DNA of 64,000 nt, taken from the NCBI GenBank assembly GCA_029959085.1, contig JARWIR010000001.1, positions 72,416,899-72,480,898 on the forward strand, read 5' to 3'. The position numbers and the translations under genes were made by a program. The stretch is from Nemophila menziesii (Eukaryota; Streptophyta; Magnoliopsida; Boraginales; Hydrophyllaceae). This document shows positions 11,768-22,807 of the stretch, one piece after another. Under the pieces are notes generated by a model. The model made no database searches. It worked only from the letters and a program-made list of their open reading frames with translations, and was not told where the DNA came from. Positions within the stretch are counted from its first letter, which is position 1. Every line of letters starts with the position of its first letter.

Positions 11768-12284
11768 TGATGTCTCCCATTTTGTTCTAATTATATGACT
11801 ATAGGAGACATCATTTTTTATATTTATTTGATTAATTCGATAGACTTTTAGTATTAAATCGATATTTCATTTTCCATCCTTGAATTCTAGTATTTTTCAT
11901 TCATTAAGCTTTTGCGCGTATAATCGTTTGTTTTAGTATAAAGTTTGTAGGTTTCTAATACTAGCAAGGAGAGGAATAAATAATAGAAGTCTTAGATCGT
12001 GTAAAGAAGTCAAAAGTAAGAAAAAATATCCCGAAGTATTGAAAAATTAGAGCTACAAATCTGGAAGGATGATGGTAATTGCTAATTTTGAGTAAGATTT
12101 CTTCCTTATCGAGTTACGAAGAATTATCAAGTTGAATGAGTCAATTCGGAGTTAAATTGAGAAAGTTACAGCCGTTTTAGTGAGGGGGTGTACAACACTT
12201 ACGGAATTTTGGGTTTGAAGAGTGGACTTGGGCCATTTAATATTTATTAATTCATTTAAAATAGCCCAAGTCCGATTTTAGTAG

Positions 12285-12293
12285 TATAAAAGG
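12285..12293 (+). promoter_or_regulatory. TATA box of element A 5' LTR
   Basis: TATAAAAGG, repeated in the 3' LTR at 24729-24737. Downstream TTACACACAATTCATTCTAC is the probable start region. Confidence 0.65.
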
Positions 12294-12882
12294 ACCTTTT
12301 GACTTTATTTTTACACACAATTCATTCTACACAAGTCAGAGCATCAGAAAGAAAGTCAGAGCAAGGAAGAGAAGAAAGCTAAGAAGTTGGAGAAAGTCAT
12401 CTTCTCCAAATTCGCAGCCAAATCAATTCCCTAATTAGGTTTTCTATTCTTTTAATTCTGTAATAAATTATGAATTCCTTTATTTCTATTTTCTTAGTTT
12501 TTATTTCAATAATGAGGTAAACCTTTTAAGTGCTTGAGAATCGCTACATGAGTTGAACCCTAATTAATTTGATTATTATTTTATGATTTGGGATTTTTAT
12601 AATTTAATTTGAATTGTGCAATTAGTATTGATTATTATCGTGAAACTATTTACTATTTTTAATCTGATCAATTAGATATAGGAATTAGTAATTAAGCTAT
12701 TCACTTTGGTGGGAAGTGATCGCCTTGACGGGGGGTTTAATTACGGACATAGGTAATAAACGTAAGGTAAAATTATTGATCCTGACGGACTTAATTAACC
12801 TTATAGCCAATTGGGTAGAAAACTTGACCATTCGAAGGTGGATTATAATTGCCCTGACGGGGTTTGTAACACCTTAGAATAG

Positions 12883-12913
12883 CTCCTAAGTCCACCCTGA
12901 CGGGGGTTAGGAG
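12883..12913 (+). other. Conserved leader hairpin in LTR
   Basis: Arms CTCCTAA and TTAGGAG enclose CCACCCTGACGGGG, itself able to pair CCC with GGG. The same structure occurs at 25328-25358, 20133-20163 (arms CTCCTAG/CTAGGAG), 10811-10841, 40726-40754 (minus strand, arms CTTATA/TATAAG) and 58058-58088 (minus strand). Arm changes compensate each other, which supports an RNA fold in the transcribed leader. Confidence 0.6.
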
Positions 12914-13317
12914 ACTCTAGAATCCTGACCATTACTAGTTACCATTTTGACCCTTAGAAGAAGCATTGATTAAGTTATTTCGGCGAAACCCTTGCGAAAC
13001 TCAAGTACTATTTCTCATTCTTGCGTCCACTCATATTTTCTTGCGTCTCATTATTTGCATTAAATTAGTTTAAGATTTTATTTTATTTTCACTTTAGGCC
13101 TTAATAAAAAACAAAACAAATATTTATTCCATTCACTTTTACTTGTCAAACAAACAACTATTTCCATTTATTGCATAACACTTTAGTCATATCCAATCCG
13201 TCCCTGAGATCGAAATCCCGTTTACCGGATATTACTTGGACGACCCGTACACTTGCGGTACGTGTCTTTCCTTTTTTGGCGTGTTAATTTAGAACACACA
13301 AGGAGTCACCAAGTTTT

Positions 13318-13335
13318 TGGCGCCGCTGCCGGGGA
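13318..13335 (+). other. Primer-binding site of element A (tRNA-Asp type)
   Basis: TGGCGCCGCTGCCGGGGA, seven bases after the LTR end. It matches the complement of the 3' end of plant tRNA-Asp with one difference from the usual Athila version (GTTGCC), and would prime minus-strand DNA synthesis. Confidence 0.88.
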
Positions 13336-13455
13336 CGGTTGCGTGTGACACGGTGTTATCCGTAAGTGTTTTAGTTGTTATTTTTATTTCAGTTTTATTT
13401 TTCGGTTTTACGCTTTTCTTTGTTTTGCTTCTTCTCAGGTTTACAGGTTTGGTGT

Positions 13456-15045
13456 ATGCTCTCAGATCCTGATAGATTAGTCCGAGTTAAGAATATGATA
13501 GAAAGAGAAGCAAAAGAAAAAGCAAGGTTAGAAGAAGAAATGATAGATCTGAAAATTCATAACGTTGAAGATCCCGAAATTCAGTTGGATGAAAACGGTC
13601 TTCCGATAGTTACACAAGCGTTACCAGTTCCACCGGTAGGAGTCCGAAATGCTCAATTCCCAATTCCTCCCGAAGGACAACAACCACTTAATGATAATGG
13701 TGTAGAATTTAAAGATGATGGGCCGCGACTCTTCCAACCTAATAACTATAGACCTTTCCGTTTACCACCACTAGGACTCCGTCCTCCCGCTATTCAAGGA
13801 ATTTGATTCAAACCAGATGCGTGTACGATTAATCAATTTAAAAATATTGTATAGTATAGTGGTGCAGCTCGTGAAGATCCTATTCGAGCTATTTATAAGT
13901 TTATGCAAATTTGTGATGCATACGTCAATCCTGGAGTAACCCAAGAACAAATGTATTTTCATATGTTTCCTTTTTTCCTCATCGGAGGAGAGAGTGAGTG
14001 GTATGATCAGCAACCACATGATGAGATTTTAACTTGGGAACAACATCAGACAGCGTTTTTCGACAGGTATTATCCTCAAAGTGTTAGACTTAGTGGGCAG
14101 TTAGATGTTGCTAGTTTCTGTCAAGAGAGAGGTGAAACTGTAGGTGTTGCGTGGACCCGTTTTCAATCCTTATTACGAAAATGCCCATTACATGGGTATT
14201 CACTTGAGTTACAGCTTGGTATATTTTATCGAAGTTTAGATGAAGCCGCAAAAGAGAAAATAGATACTATGTGTCAAGGTGGCCTCATAATGGTCACAAC
14301 AAATCAAGCTCTAGCTATTATGGACATAATTGTAAAGAATGAAATGAGTTGGCAACCCTCGAGATCAGCAGTTAGAGTTTCTGAAAAAGGTACTTTGAAT
14401 CTAGACGCAGAAACAACCTTGAATGCTAAGATAGCCGAACTTGAGAACAAGCTTAAACATATAACTATGTCAAGTAAAGCTAATGTGAATATGGTAAATG
14501 AACCAGAGATATGTCCTAGTTGTGGGGCAGATGATCATGGCCGGGAGGGATGTGCTAATAACCCAGAATCCGTATGTTTCGTTAATCATCGAGGTAATAA
14601 TTATTCAGGTGGTCAAGGGTATGGAAATTAAAATAGAAATCATCCAGGCTTTCAGTATTTGAATCCACATGGGGCAGCCAATCCATGAATCTATCAACAA
14701 AGGCCTCATGGGAACAATTACCAGTTTAAGTCGCAAAACCAATACCAAGGGAACCAACCTAGAGCCGATCATGAAGCCTATTTCGATACGCTAGCTCAAA
14801 AGGCGCTTCCCTCTCGACCTCAAGAAGGCGCAATTACCGCAAATGATTTAGCACTCACCTTGACACAATACATATCCAATGCTAATAGTAAGTCATCTAT
14901 ACTTGAAGACCAATTATCTCGATTCATAGACACCACAACCATTAAAGAAAACAAGATGGAGGAAACGTTAAACTCACATACCGCTTCACTAAAAAATATT
15001 AGAGAATCAAATATCAAAGATCGCAAATTCCTTATATGTTCGAGG
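13456..15045 (+). pseudogene. gag: gag of element A (broken)
   Basis: Starts at the ATG in GGTGTATGCTCTC (MLSDPDRLVRVKN), the same place as in C and E. One frame runs through the capsid-like domain (MQICDAYVNPGVTQEQMY, YDQQPHDEILTWEQ, about 13903-14400) and a zinc knuckle CPSCGADDHGREGC (CX2CX4HX4C, near 14510-14555). In-frame stops at 13804, 13855 and 14629, another near 14687, and a frameshift around 15010-15045 before the protease region. The homologous gag of E is intact. Cannot encode a working capsid. Confidence 0.88.
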
Positions 15046-18000
15046 CCAAGGCCAACTCCCAAGTGACACAGAAATTCCTAAACAAAGGGAGGATTGTAAC
15101 GTGATCACTACTAGAAGTGGTAAGAAATTTCAACCACCACCTTTCCCGGTTATGAAAGAAAAAGGAGTAACTAGAAAAGAAAAACCGTTGGAGGAGGTGG
15201 AAGAGAAAGATGAAGAACCTGAAGTGGTAGAAGTGGAGAAGATTTTGGAAGTGCCAAAAAATAAAGATGTTGTAGAAACCCGTCCTCCTCCACCTTTCCC
15301 CTCAAGAGTTCAGAAAAAAGGGGATATGGCTGAATATCAACAATTTTTGAATAGGGTGAGAGGTCTCAATGTTTACATTCCGTTATTAGAAGCAATTAAA
15401 GACATACTGAAGTATGTGAAGTTCTTAAAGAGGGCCCTCACCAACAAGAGACCATATTGTGATAATGAAATGGTAGGATTACCAGAAGAGTGTAGTTCCA
15501 TCTGTCAAAGTAAGTTGCCACCTATGTTGCTTGATCCTGGGAGTTTTACACTTCCGATTTTGATTGGTAATGAGTGGAAAGGAAAAGCTTTATGCGATTT
15601 GGGAGCGAGTATTAATCTCATGCCCAAATAAATTTTTGAAAAGTTGAAGATGGGGGATATGAGACTTACCTCTATGGTCCTGTAAATGGCAGATAGATCC
15701 CTCGTGCATTCTGAGGGACGAATCGAAGATATCCTCGTCAAGGCAGGTACTTTAGTTTTTCCTGTTGATTTTGTTATTCTTGAATACGACGCAGACAGGA
15801 ATTTACCCATCATTTTGGGACGACCATTCCTAGACACGGGGCGCACTTTAATTGATGTAGAAAACAGATAAATAACCATGAGAATCCAAGACGAGGAGGT
15901 GAAGTTTAATGTGTTTAGAGCTATGAAGTTTCCAGATGTTCCAGGAGATTGTTTCCGAATGGATATAGCAGAACACGCCATGCAAGAGGTATTTGATTGC
16001 TTTAATTATGATGATATCTTGCAGGCTGCTTTAACACTTGAGTTACCAGAGATGATGGAAAATCTCGCCGAAACAGTGGCAACTCTTAATTCTGAGAATC
16101 CAAAGTATAGGCATTTAGCCTATGAACCATTACGAGATGCAGGGGAGATTGAAAATCAAAAGAAACCATCTATTGAGTCTCCCCGAAAGCTAGAAGAGAA
16201 ACCACTTCCGTCACACTTGAGGTATGCATATTTAGGTACTAATAACACTTTACCTAATATTGTTTCAGCTACTTTAACAGGTCCTCAAGAAGACAAACTG
16301 TTGCATGTACTAAGAGCCAATAAAGAGGCGATAGGGTGGACTATTGCTGATATCAAAGGTATTAGCCCCTCCTATTTCCAACACAAGATCATTTTAGAGG
16401 ATGATAGTACACGTTCAGTTGAAGGACAGAGAAGGTTGATGCCCAGTTCAATGCGTACGAAAGAAGGGTGGTATCACCACCATTATGAATGATCAGAATG
16501 AAGCCATACCCTCAAGGCTCGTAGTTGGTTGGAGAGTCTTTATGGACTATCGTAAGTTGAACAAGGCGACTAGAAAAGACCACTTCCTACTTCCATTCAT
16601 CGATCAGATGTTGGACAAGTTAGAAGGTATATTGTTTCTTAGATGGTTATTCAGGTTACAACCAGATATGCGTAGATCCAGATGACCAACATAAAACCAT
16701 ATTCACATGTCCTTTTGGTACTTTCACATACCGAAGCATGCCTTTTGTACTACGTAATGCACCTGCTACCTTCCAACGTTGCATGATGGCAATATTTGGA
16801 GATATGATTGATCGATTCCTTGAGGTATTTATGGATGATTTTTCTATTTTTGGAGATAACATTGATGATTTTTTGCATAATATAGAGAAAGTATTAATTA
16901 GATGCAAGGAAACCGACTTGGTCTTGAACTGGGAGAAATGCCATTTTATGGTTTGTGAAGGCATAGTGTTGGGACACAAGGTATCGAGCGTTGGTTTAGA
17001 AGTTGATCGCGCGAAGATTGAGGTTATCAAAACTCTCCCCCTCCTATTTCTGTCAAAGGGGTAAGGAATTTTCTAGGACATCCTGGGTTATATCGCCGTT
17101 TTATCAAAGATGTTTCCAAGATTTCAAAACCTTTGTGTTACTTATTCGAAAAGGACACCAAATTCATTTTTGATCTTAAAGAGAAACTTATTACTGCGCC
17201 GATTATGTTGCCACCTGATTGGAAGATTCCATTTGAAGTTATATGTGATGCTAGTGAATTAGCTATGGGTGCTGTGTTGGGTCAAAGAAAAGACAAGGTA
17301 TTTCACTCTATTTACTATGCGAGCAAGACCTTCACTAGTGCTCAGATTAATTATACGGTGACTAAGAAGGAACTTTTAGCGGTCGTTTATGCCTTTGACA
17401 AAGTTCGTTCCTACCTCCTTGGGGTGAAAATTGTTGTATTCACCGATCATTCCGCTATTAAGTACCTTATAGAAAATAAAGATGCTAAGCCGCGTTTAAT
17501 CAGATGGGTCTTATTGCTAAAAAAGTTTGATTTAGAGATTCGAGATAGAAAGGGGTGTGATAATCGAGTTGCAGATCATTTGTCTCGTCCTGAAGGTTCT
17601 GAGTCGAATTGTGATCCTGAGCTAGTTAAAGAGGAATTTCACGATGAAAGCTTATTTGCAGTATATGATGTTGCTGCGTGGTACGCAGACATTGCGAATC
17701 TTATTGTAAGTGGTACCTTTCCCGAAGGAGCCACATCACAGGATAAGAAGAAGTTGATAAGCCGTGCTAGACAGTTCTTTTGGGAGGACCCTTTCCTCTA
17801 CTAAGCGTGCAGTGATCAGATGGTAAGAAGATGTATACCTGAGAAAGATGTTCTATCAGTAGTGGGAGGTAGTCATGATTCACCTTATGGAGGACATTTC
17901 AAGGGCGACCGCACAACTGCTAAGTAACTACAATCCGGTTTTTATTGGCCTACATTACATAAGGATTGTCATGAGTATGTTAAGAAGTGCCATAGGTTCC

Positions 18001-18936
18001 AATTTACTGGTAATATATCCAAGAGGGATGAAATGCCACGTAACAATGTTCTTGAAGTTGAAATATTTGATGTTTGGGGTATTGATTTCATGGGTCCCTT
18101 TGTACCATCCAATGGAAATCAATACATCCTATTAGCTGTTGATTACGTGCCTAAATGGGTATAGGCTGTAGCTCTACCAACAAATGATTCGCGAGTAGTG
18201 ATTAAATTTTTGAAGTCTCAAATTTTCACTAGACATGGCACACCCAAAGTTATTATCAGTGATGGAGGTTCACACTTTGTGAACAAATATCTGAAGACAA
18301 TTCTAGAAAAGAATGGGATAAGACATCGTGTATCTACTGCGTAAAATCCACAAGCCAATGGTCAAGCCAAGGTTTCAAATCGAGAGGTAAAATCTATCCT
18401 TGAAAAGACTGTTGGTCCTACAAGAAAAGATTGGTCAATGAAGTTAGATGATACTTTATGGGCTTATCGTACTGCGTTCAAAACTTTCGTTGGTGCATCT
18501 CTGTATCGTATGCTTTATGGTAAGGCTTGTCACTTACCTCTCAAACTTGAGTTAGGTGCATATTGGGCTATAGCGCAGTTGAATTTAGATCCTACTTTAA
18601 CCGGTGAAAATCGTATGATGAAGCTGAATAAACTTGACGAGTTTCGATTACATGCTTATGAAAATGCGAATCCATATAAAGAAAATACTAAGAGATGGCA
18701 TGATAATCGTATTCGTGTTAAGAGGTGTGAAGTTGGACAAAAGGTCCTTAAATACAACTCCAAGTTCAGTAATTATCTGGGTAAGTTAAGTTCGAAATGG
18801 TCTAGTCCTTACGTTGTGACCAAGGTCACGCCTCATGGAGCTATAGAGATTGAACACCCAATCTAGAACCGCACCTTCATGGTGTACGATCATCGATTGA
18901 AGATTTATCATGGAGGCGAGGATACCAATCACGCAG
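15046..18936 (+). pseudogene. pol: pol of element A: protease, RT, RNase H, integrase (broken)
   Basis: Protease with DLGAS near 15595, followed by a stop at 15629; further stops at 15683 and 15869. The segment before the RT core is shortened around 16445-16460 relative to E and shifts frame. The RT core at 16738-17064 keeps [11 protein letters not shown] and the catalytic FMDD (16828-16839). RNase H at 17133-17804 keeps [26 protein letters not shown] and [10 protein letters not shown]. The integrase zinc region and core (17805-18437) are split over frames with [10 protein letters not shown] and ANGQAK recognisable; the C-terminal part is open at 18438-18866. The last codons are displaced by a solo LTR and end with TAG at 20376-20378. 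Confidence 0.88.
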
Positions 18937-18941
18937 AAGAT

Positions 18942-20331
18942 TAATGTCTCCCTATTTGTTCTAATTATTAGCCCTTAGGAGACATCCTTTTAGGTGAATA
19001 TTTGACTTATTTGATAGACTTTTATGCTTATTTCGTCATATTACACTTTCTCCCCTTGGAATTAGACTATTTGCATTTTTAGAGCCTTTGTGCGTTAATT
19101 TGGTTATTTTTAGTACAAAGTTAGTTGGTTCTTAATTTCATCGAAAACCAATACAAGGAGGAGAAGTGAGAATTAAAGCTAGTGTGTTAGGAGGTATTTT
19201 ATTCGAGTTTCTAATTTTAAAGTGCACTTTCTTATTTCTAGTCTTGATTTAATGATTTATTAATTTTTAAATCTGAAATTCCAGTCACGTTCAAAGACGA
19301 GCTCATAACTCAATATTGGCTAGGAATTTGGGAGAATGGTCTGGACCAATGGATAGATCTTTCTGAGATACGTGATTTCGATATAAAGAACGCGTCAAAC
19401 GGATAAGTGTTGAAGGAGATATGACCAAAATAAATTAACAACAGAATCTTACCTTCCCTATATTTTAGGGCTGCGAATTAAAGAGTCCTTTACTTGTCTT
19501 CCACTCCAAGTAACACGGATTAGGGCTTCTTAACACCTATAAATACGCCCCTTAGACCTCATTATTTAGTACCTCTCAATTATTCTTCAATTTATATCAT
19601 CCTTAGAGAGAGCGTCAAGAGGCGGAAGCAAGAGCAGAAGCTGGAGAATCCTTTTCTTCCAACAACAGCTCAAGTCAATTCCTCTATCTAGGTTCTTATT
19701 TTATTTCTGTTAATAGGAACATGTATATTATTAACTTCTTTATTGTTTTTATTTCAAATATGAGCTAAACCTTAATTACTTGAGAATCGCATAATGGGAT
19801 GAACCCTAATTTATTTAATTCATGTATTTCAATTTGGAATAAGTTTCTAGTTTAATTTGAATTGGGTATTTCATATTGCTTATTATTTTATATTAATTTC
19901 ACTATCAATGAATTAGCTAATCGGAGATAGGTCATAGTTATTAAGCTATTCACTTTGGTGGGGAAGTGATCGCCTTGACGGGGGGTTTAATTACAGACAT
20001 AGGTAATAAACGTAAGGTAGAAATAATTGATCCTAACGGACTTAGTTAAGCTTATAGCCAATTGGAGAAGATCTCAATCATCTGAACGTAGCTTATAATC
20101 GCCCTAACGGGGTTTGTAATATTGTAGGATAGCTCCTAGGTCCACCCTGACGGGGGCTAGGAGATTATAGAGTCCTGACTAATATATAAATATCAGTTCT
20201 GCCCTTAACGAAAGCATTAATTAGAGAACGAAACCCGATTTATCGGAGTATTACTTGGACAACCGTACACTTGCGGTATTGTGGTTCCTTTATTTTTAGT
20301 ACTTAATTTTATAACACACCAGGACCTATTA
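18942..20331 (+). mobile_element. Solo LTR inside the end of element A pol
   Basis: Starts TAATGTCTCCC (first G mutated) with second arm GGAGACATC, ends ACACACCAGGACCTATTA, 1390 bp. Flanked by AAGAT at 18937-18941 and 20332-20336. No internal region, so it is the product of recombination between the two LTRs of an inserted element. It contains its own hairpin 20133-20163 and PBS-proximal end, and interrupts the coding of A between GGEDTNHAED and DPHPEEV. Confidence 0.88.
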
Positions 20332-20378
20332 AAGATCCACATCCCGAAGAGGTTATGTACCTCCTCGAAGCCCCTTAG

Positions 20379-21425
20379 AAGCGAGAGGTAACCCGTCGAG
20401 CTTAACGACGTTAAAGAAAATCCAATAAATTGTATATTAGTTCATGTTTTCTTTACTTCGTAGTGTAAATTAGAGTAATTGTTGTTGATTAGTGTTTATT
20501 TTTAAGAAATGAGAAAGGTTAGTTGTTTTTGATGATTTCAGGAGTGAAAAGGTCATGAGTTTGGGGTTGAAGCGGTGAAGATTTTTTTTTGGTTCCAAGA
20601 CAGTAGAAACCGGGAACCCGGTTTTCAGCAAACCGGGAACTCGGTTGTGACGCTGAAGAACCCCAACTTTCTGACTAGTGCGTAGAGGGAAACGCAAAGG
20701 AGCTGCGTCGGGATTCGCGCCAGCGACGAAAACTGGCAATCCGATTTTGCACTGGCCGGGAACCCGGTTTTGGCTTCGAAGGATTCCAACTCTCTGACCC
20801 CTGTGTTGCTCAGATGCAAGGGGTCACATCCAGCTAGAAGTCACTCACGCCATCGACGCAATCCGGGAACCCGGTTTGCAAGCTGACCAGGAACCCGGTT
20901 TCATGAGCTGTGACTTCCCAATTATCTGACTAGTGCGTGTGCTTAGACGCAAGGCGGCTGCGTCCAGCCAAGAAAAAAATTCGAATTTGGTAAATTTTTG
21001 CTCCGACATAGCCAAAAAACCGGGAACCCAGTTTTGCTACTGTGTGAGGCGGTTTTAAGGTTTCAAACCCTATATTTTTTACTTCCTCATCAAGTTAGCC
21101 TCCAATTTTGTTTCTCAGCTTCTAACCACTCCGAAAATCATCAATAAAACATTATAAAATCATCAAATCCTAGCCTCTTTCCTCACACAAACACATAATC
21201 AACTCATACCTATCCCAAAACACCATCAAAATCCAGTTTTTCTTCAAGAAATTTTCTTCACCCAAGCTTTCAATCTACCGAATAATCCTTTCCAAACACA
21301 TAAAATAGCCTTTACCCATCTCATAACTCAACTTAATCTTCCCTTTCAAATCATCAAAACATCAAAGTTCAAATCTTTCCTCTAGTTTTTGAATTTTTGA
21401 AGTTTTGAGTTTGGGGTGACTTGAG
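20379..21425 (+). repeat. pol-ORF2 spacer of element A with ACCGGGAACCCGGT repeats
   Basis: After the pol stop comes GGTAACCCGTCGAGCTTAACG with a small hairpin (CGTCG / CGACG), then a GC-richer zone (20598-21040) with six full or near copies of ACCGGGAACCCGGT interleaved with GACGCA / TGCGTC words, in loose repeats of about 110-150 bp. It is followed by an AT-rich C/T-biased stretch and GAGTTTGGGGTG at 21407, just before ORF2. No credible coding frame. Confidence 0.75.
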
Positions 21426-22727
21426 GTGACTAACATCACAGATTCTTTCAGCTATTCTCGAAGATCCAATCCACGAACAAGAAACAATCTTAGTGCTACA
21501 CAATAAAGGGCTATTGAGATTCCAAATTCTCCTTCTAAATGAAAAATTGGAGAAAGTCAACCTGTTATGAAGAGGAAGGAAAACCCAAGTAAGGCTACTC
21601 CTGCTAAGCCTACTTTGGTTGATGAAGAAGAAGAGATTGAAGAGGATATTCCTAATGAAGCCGTTTCAGAACCAAGAGCTCCTCACAGAAAAGCTATAGC
21701 ACAGAAACCAAAGAGAGTAGCAATGAGTTGGCCTGATCAGTATCGTGACAGAATTAATTATTTGAAGTTTGGTGTTGAAAAAGGATTCCCTTCTAGTATT
21801 AAGAACAACGAGTTTAAGAGTTATGCTATTTCTTGTGATAAGTTTGTGTGGACCGAATTGAGACAGCGAAACCTTACTTTTATCCCCACCTTGGTACGTG
21901 ATTTTTATGAAGGAGTAGCCTTTTCGAATAAACTGTCAATTATCGTCCGTAAAAAGGTATTACCCTTCTCAATTGAGCTTATTCGCAAGACTTTGAAATT
22001 TCCAAACTTTACTAGTCCTTGCCCATATTATGAAACACTTAATGACCCATATTTTGAGTGGGAATCTCTTTGGGACAAAGTATTAATTGATGGAAAACGT
22101 CATATTCCAACTGGTGAGAGATATGCTGGGCAAGTTTATAGTAGCTATATGTTACCTCGTGCTAAGGTATGGTCACAATTCATAATCCCTACATTCTTTG
22201 ATATTACCCATACTTCTGAATTGAAGAAGGAGCATGTAATCTTCATAAAGTGTATTATTGAAAATCTAGAAATTGATGTTGCTCGCGAGATTTATGACAC
22301 TATCATGGAATTCGAGAAAATCCCAACTATTCAGCAAAACCTAAAGTTCCCATGTACCATCACTGCCTTGTGTCTAGACGCAAAAATATCGCGTAAGAGC
22401 GAAGAGGTTGCACCTTCAGAACAAGGAGACACAATGACATTGAATTCCATTATAATGCCCATAATGACACAACCTATTCGATGAAAAATCCCAGAGCTCC
22501 TCCACCAAAGAAGAAGGTACATTCTGATAATGGGTTGGAAAGTAAAATTAGAGTGTTGGAAGAGAATCAAGATAGATGATTGCTACTTTAGGAAACGTTA
22601 CGAAAGAGTTAAACCTTCTCAGAAATATGCTACTTGGGGTGAGAACAATCCAACACGCCACCTATGGATTACTTACGAAGGAATCTCTACTGGACGCAAC
22701 ACCGACAACCAGCCTCGCGCTGGTTAA
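21426..22727 (+). pseudogene. ORF2 of element A (plant retrotransposon downstream ORF)
   Basis: Homolog of the intact 438-residue ORF2 of E. The start codon is changed to GTG at 21426-21428, and the acidic N-terminal region has a stop before 21567. From 21567 to 22484 it is open: KPKRVAMSWPDQYRDRI, then FIPTLVRDFYEGVAF, VLPFSIELIRKTLKFPNF, RAKVWSQFIIPTFF and TSELKKEHVIF. It then shifts frame and ends with NTDNQPRAG and a stop at 22725-22727, exactly as E does. The conserved part resembles the domain Pfam calls a putative plant transposon protein; its role is unknown. Confidence 0.82.
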
Positions 22728-22787
22728 GATACATTTCCTATTCCTTCTCATTTAGTGTAGATTAGTTTATTTGCTTTGAGTCTTTTC

Positions 22788-22807
22788 GAGTCGTGGGGTC
22801 ACGGCTC
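22788..22807 (+). other. Conserved hairpin after ORF2 (element A)
   Basis: GAGTCGTG, loop GGGT, CACGGCTC: an 8-bp stem 60 bases after the ORF2 stop and just before GAGTTTGGGGTG. Counterparts on the minus strand: 9453-9472 (G), 28050-28069 (B), 43265-43284 (E), 55299-55318 (D). The outer pair is G-C in four elements and A-T in G. Confidence 0.65.

Larger units (their letters stand above)
11768..13311 (+). mobile_element. 5' LTR of element A
   Basis: TGATGTCTCCC ... AGTCACCA, 1544 bp. Terminal inverted repeat GATGTCTCC / GGAGACATC in the first 45 bases. TATA box at 12285-12293. The leader contains copies of the CCCTGACGGGG motif near 12727, 12781, 12852 and 12895. Ends with ACACACAAGGAGTCACCA immediately before the PBS. 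Confidence 0.92.

Noticed and set aside
13318..13335. A tRNA gene at the PBS
   Set aside because: Only 18 bases complementary to the tRNA 3' end are present, with no cloverleaf around them. No tRNA or rRNA gene was found in the window.
20598..21040. Regularly repeated dyads resembling a CRISPR array
   Set aside because: Eukaryotic context, repeats too short and diverged, spacers not of constant length, and located inside retrotransposons.
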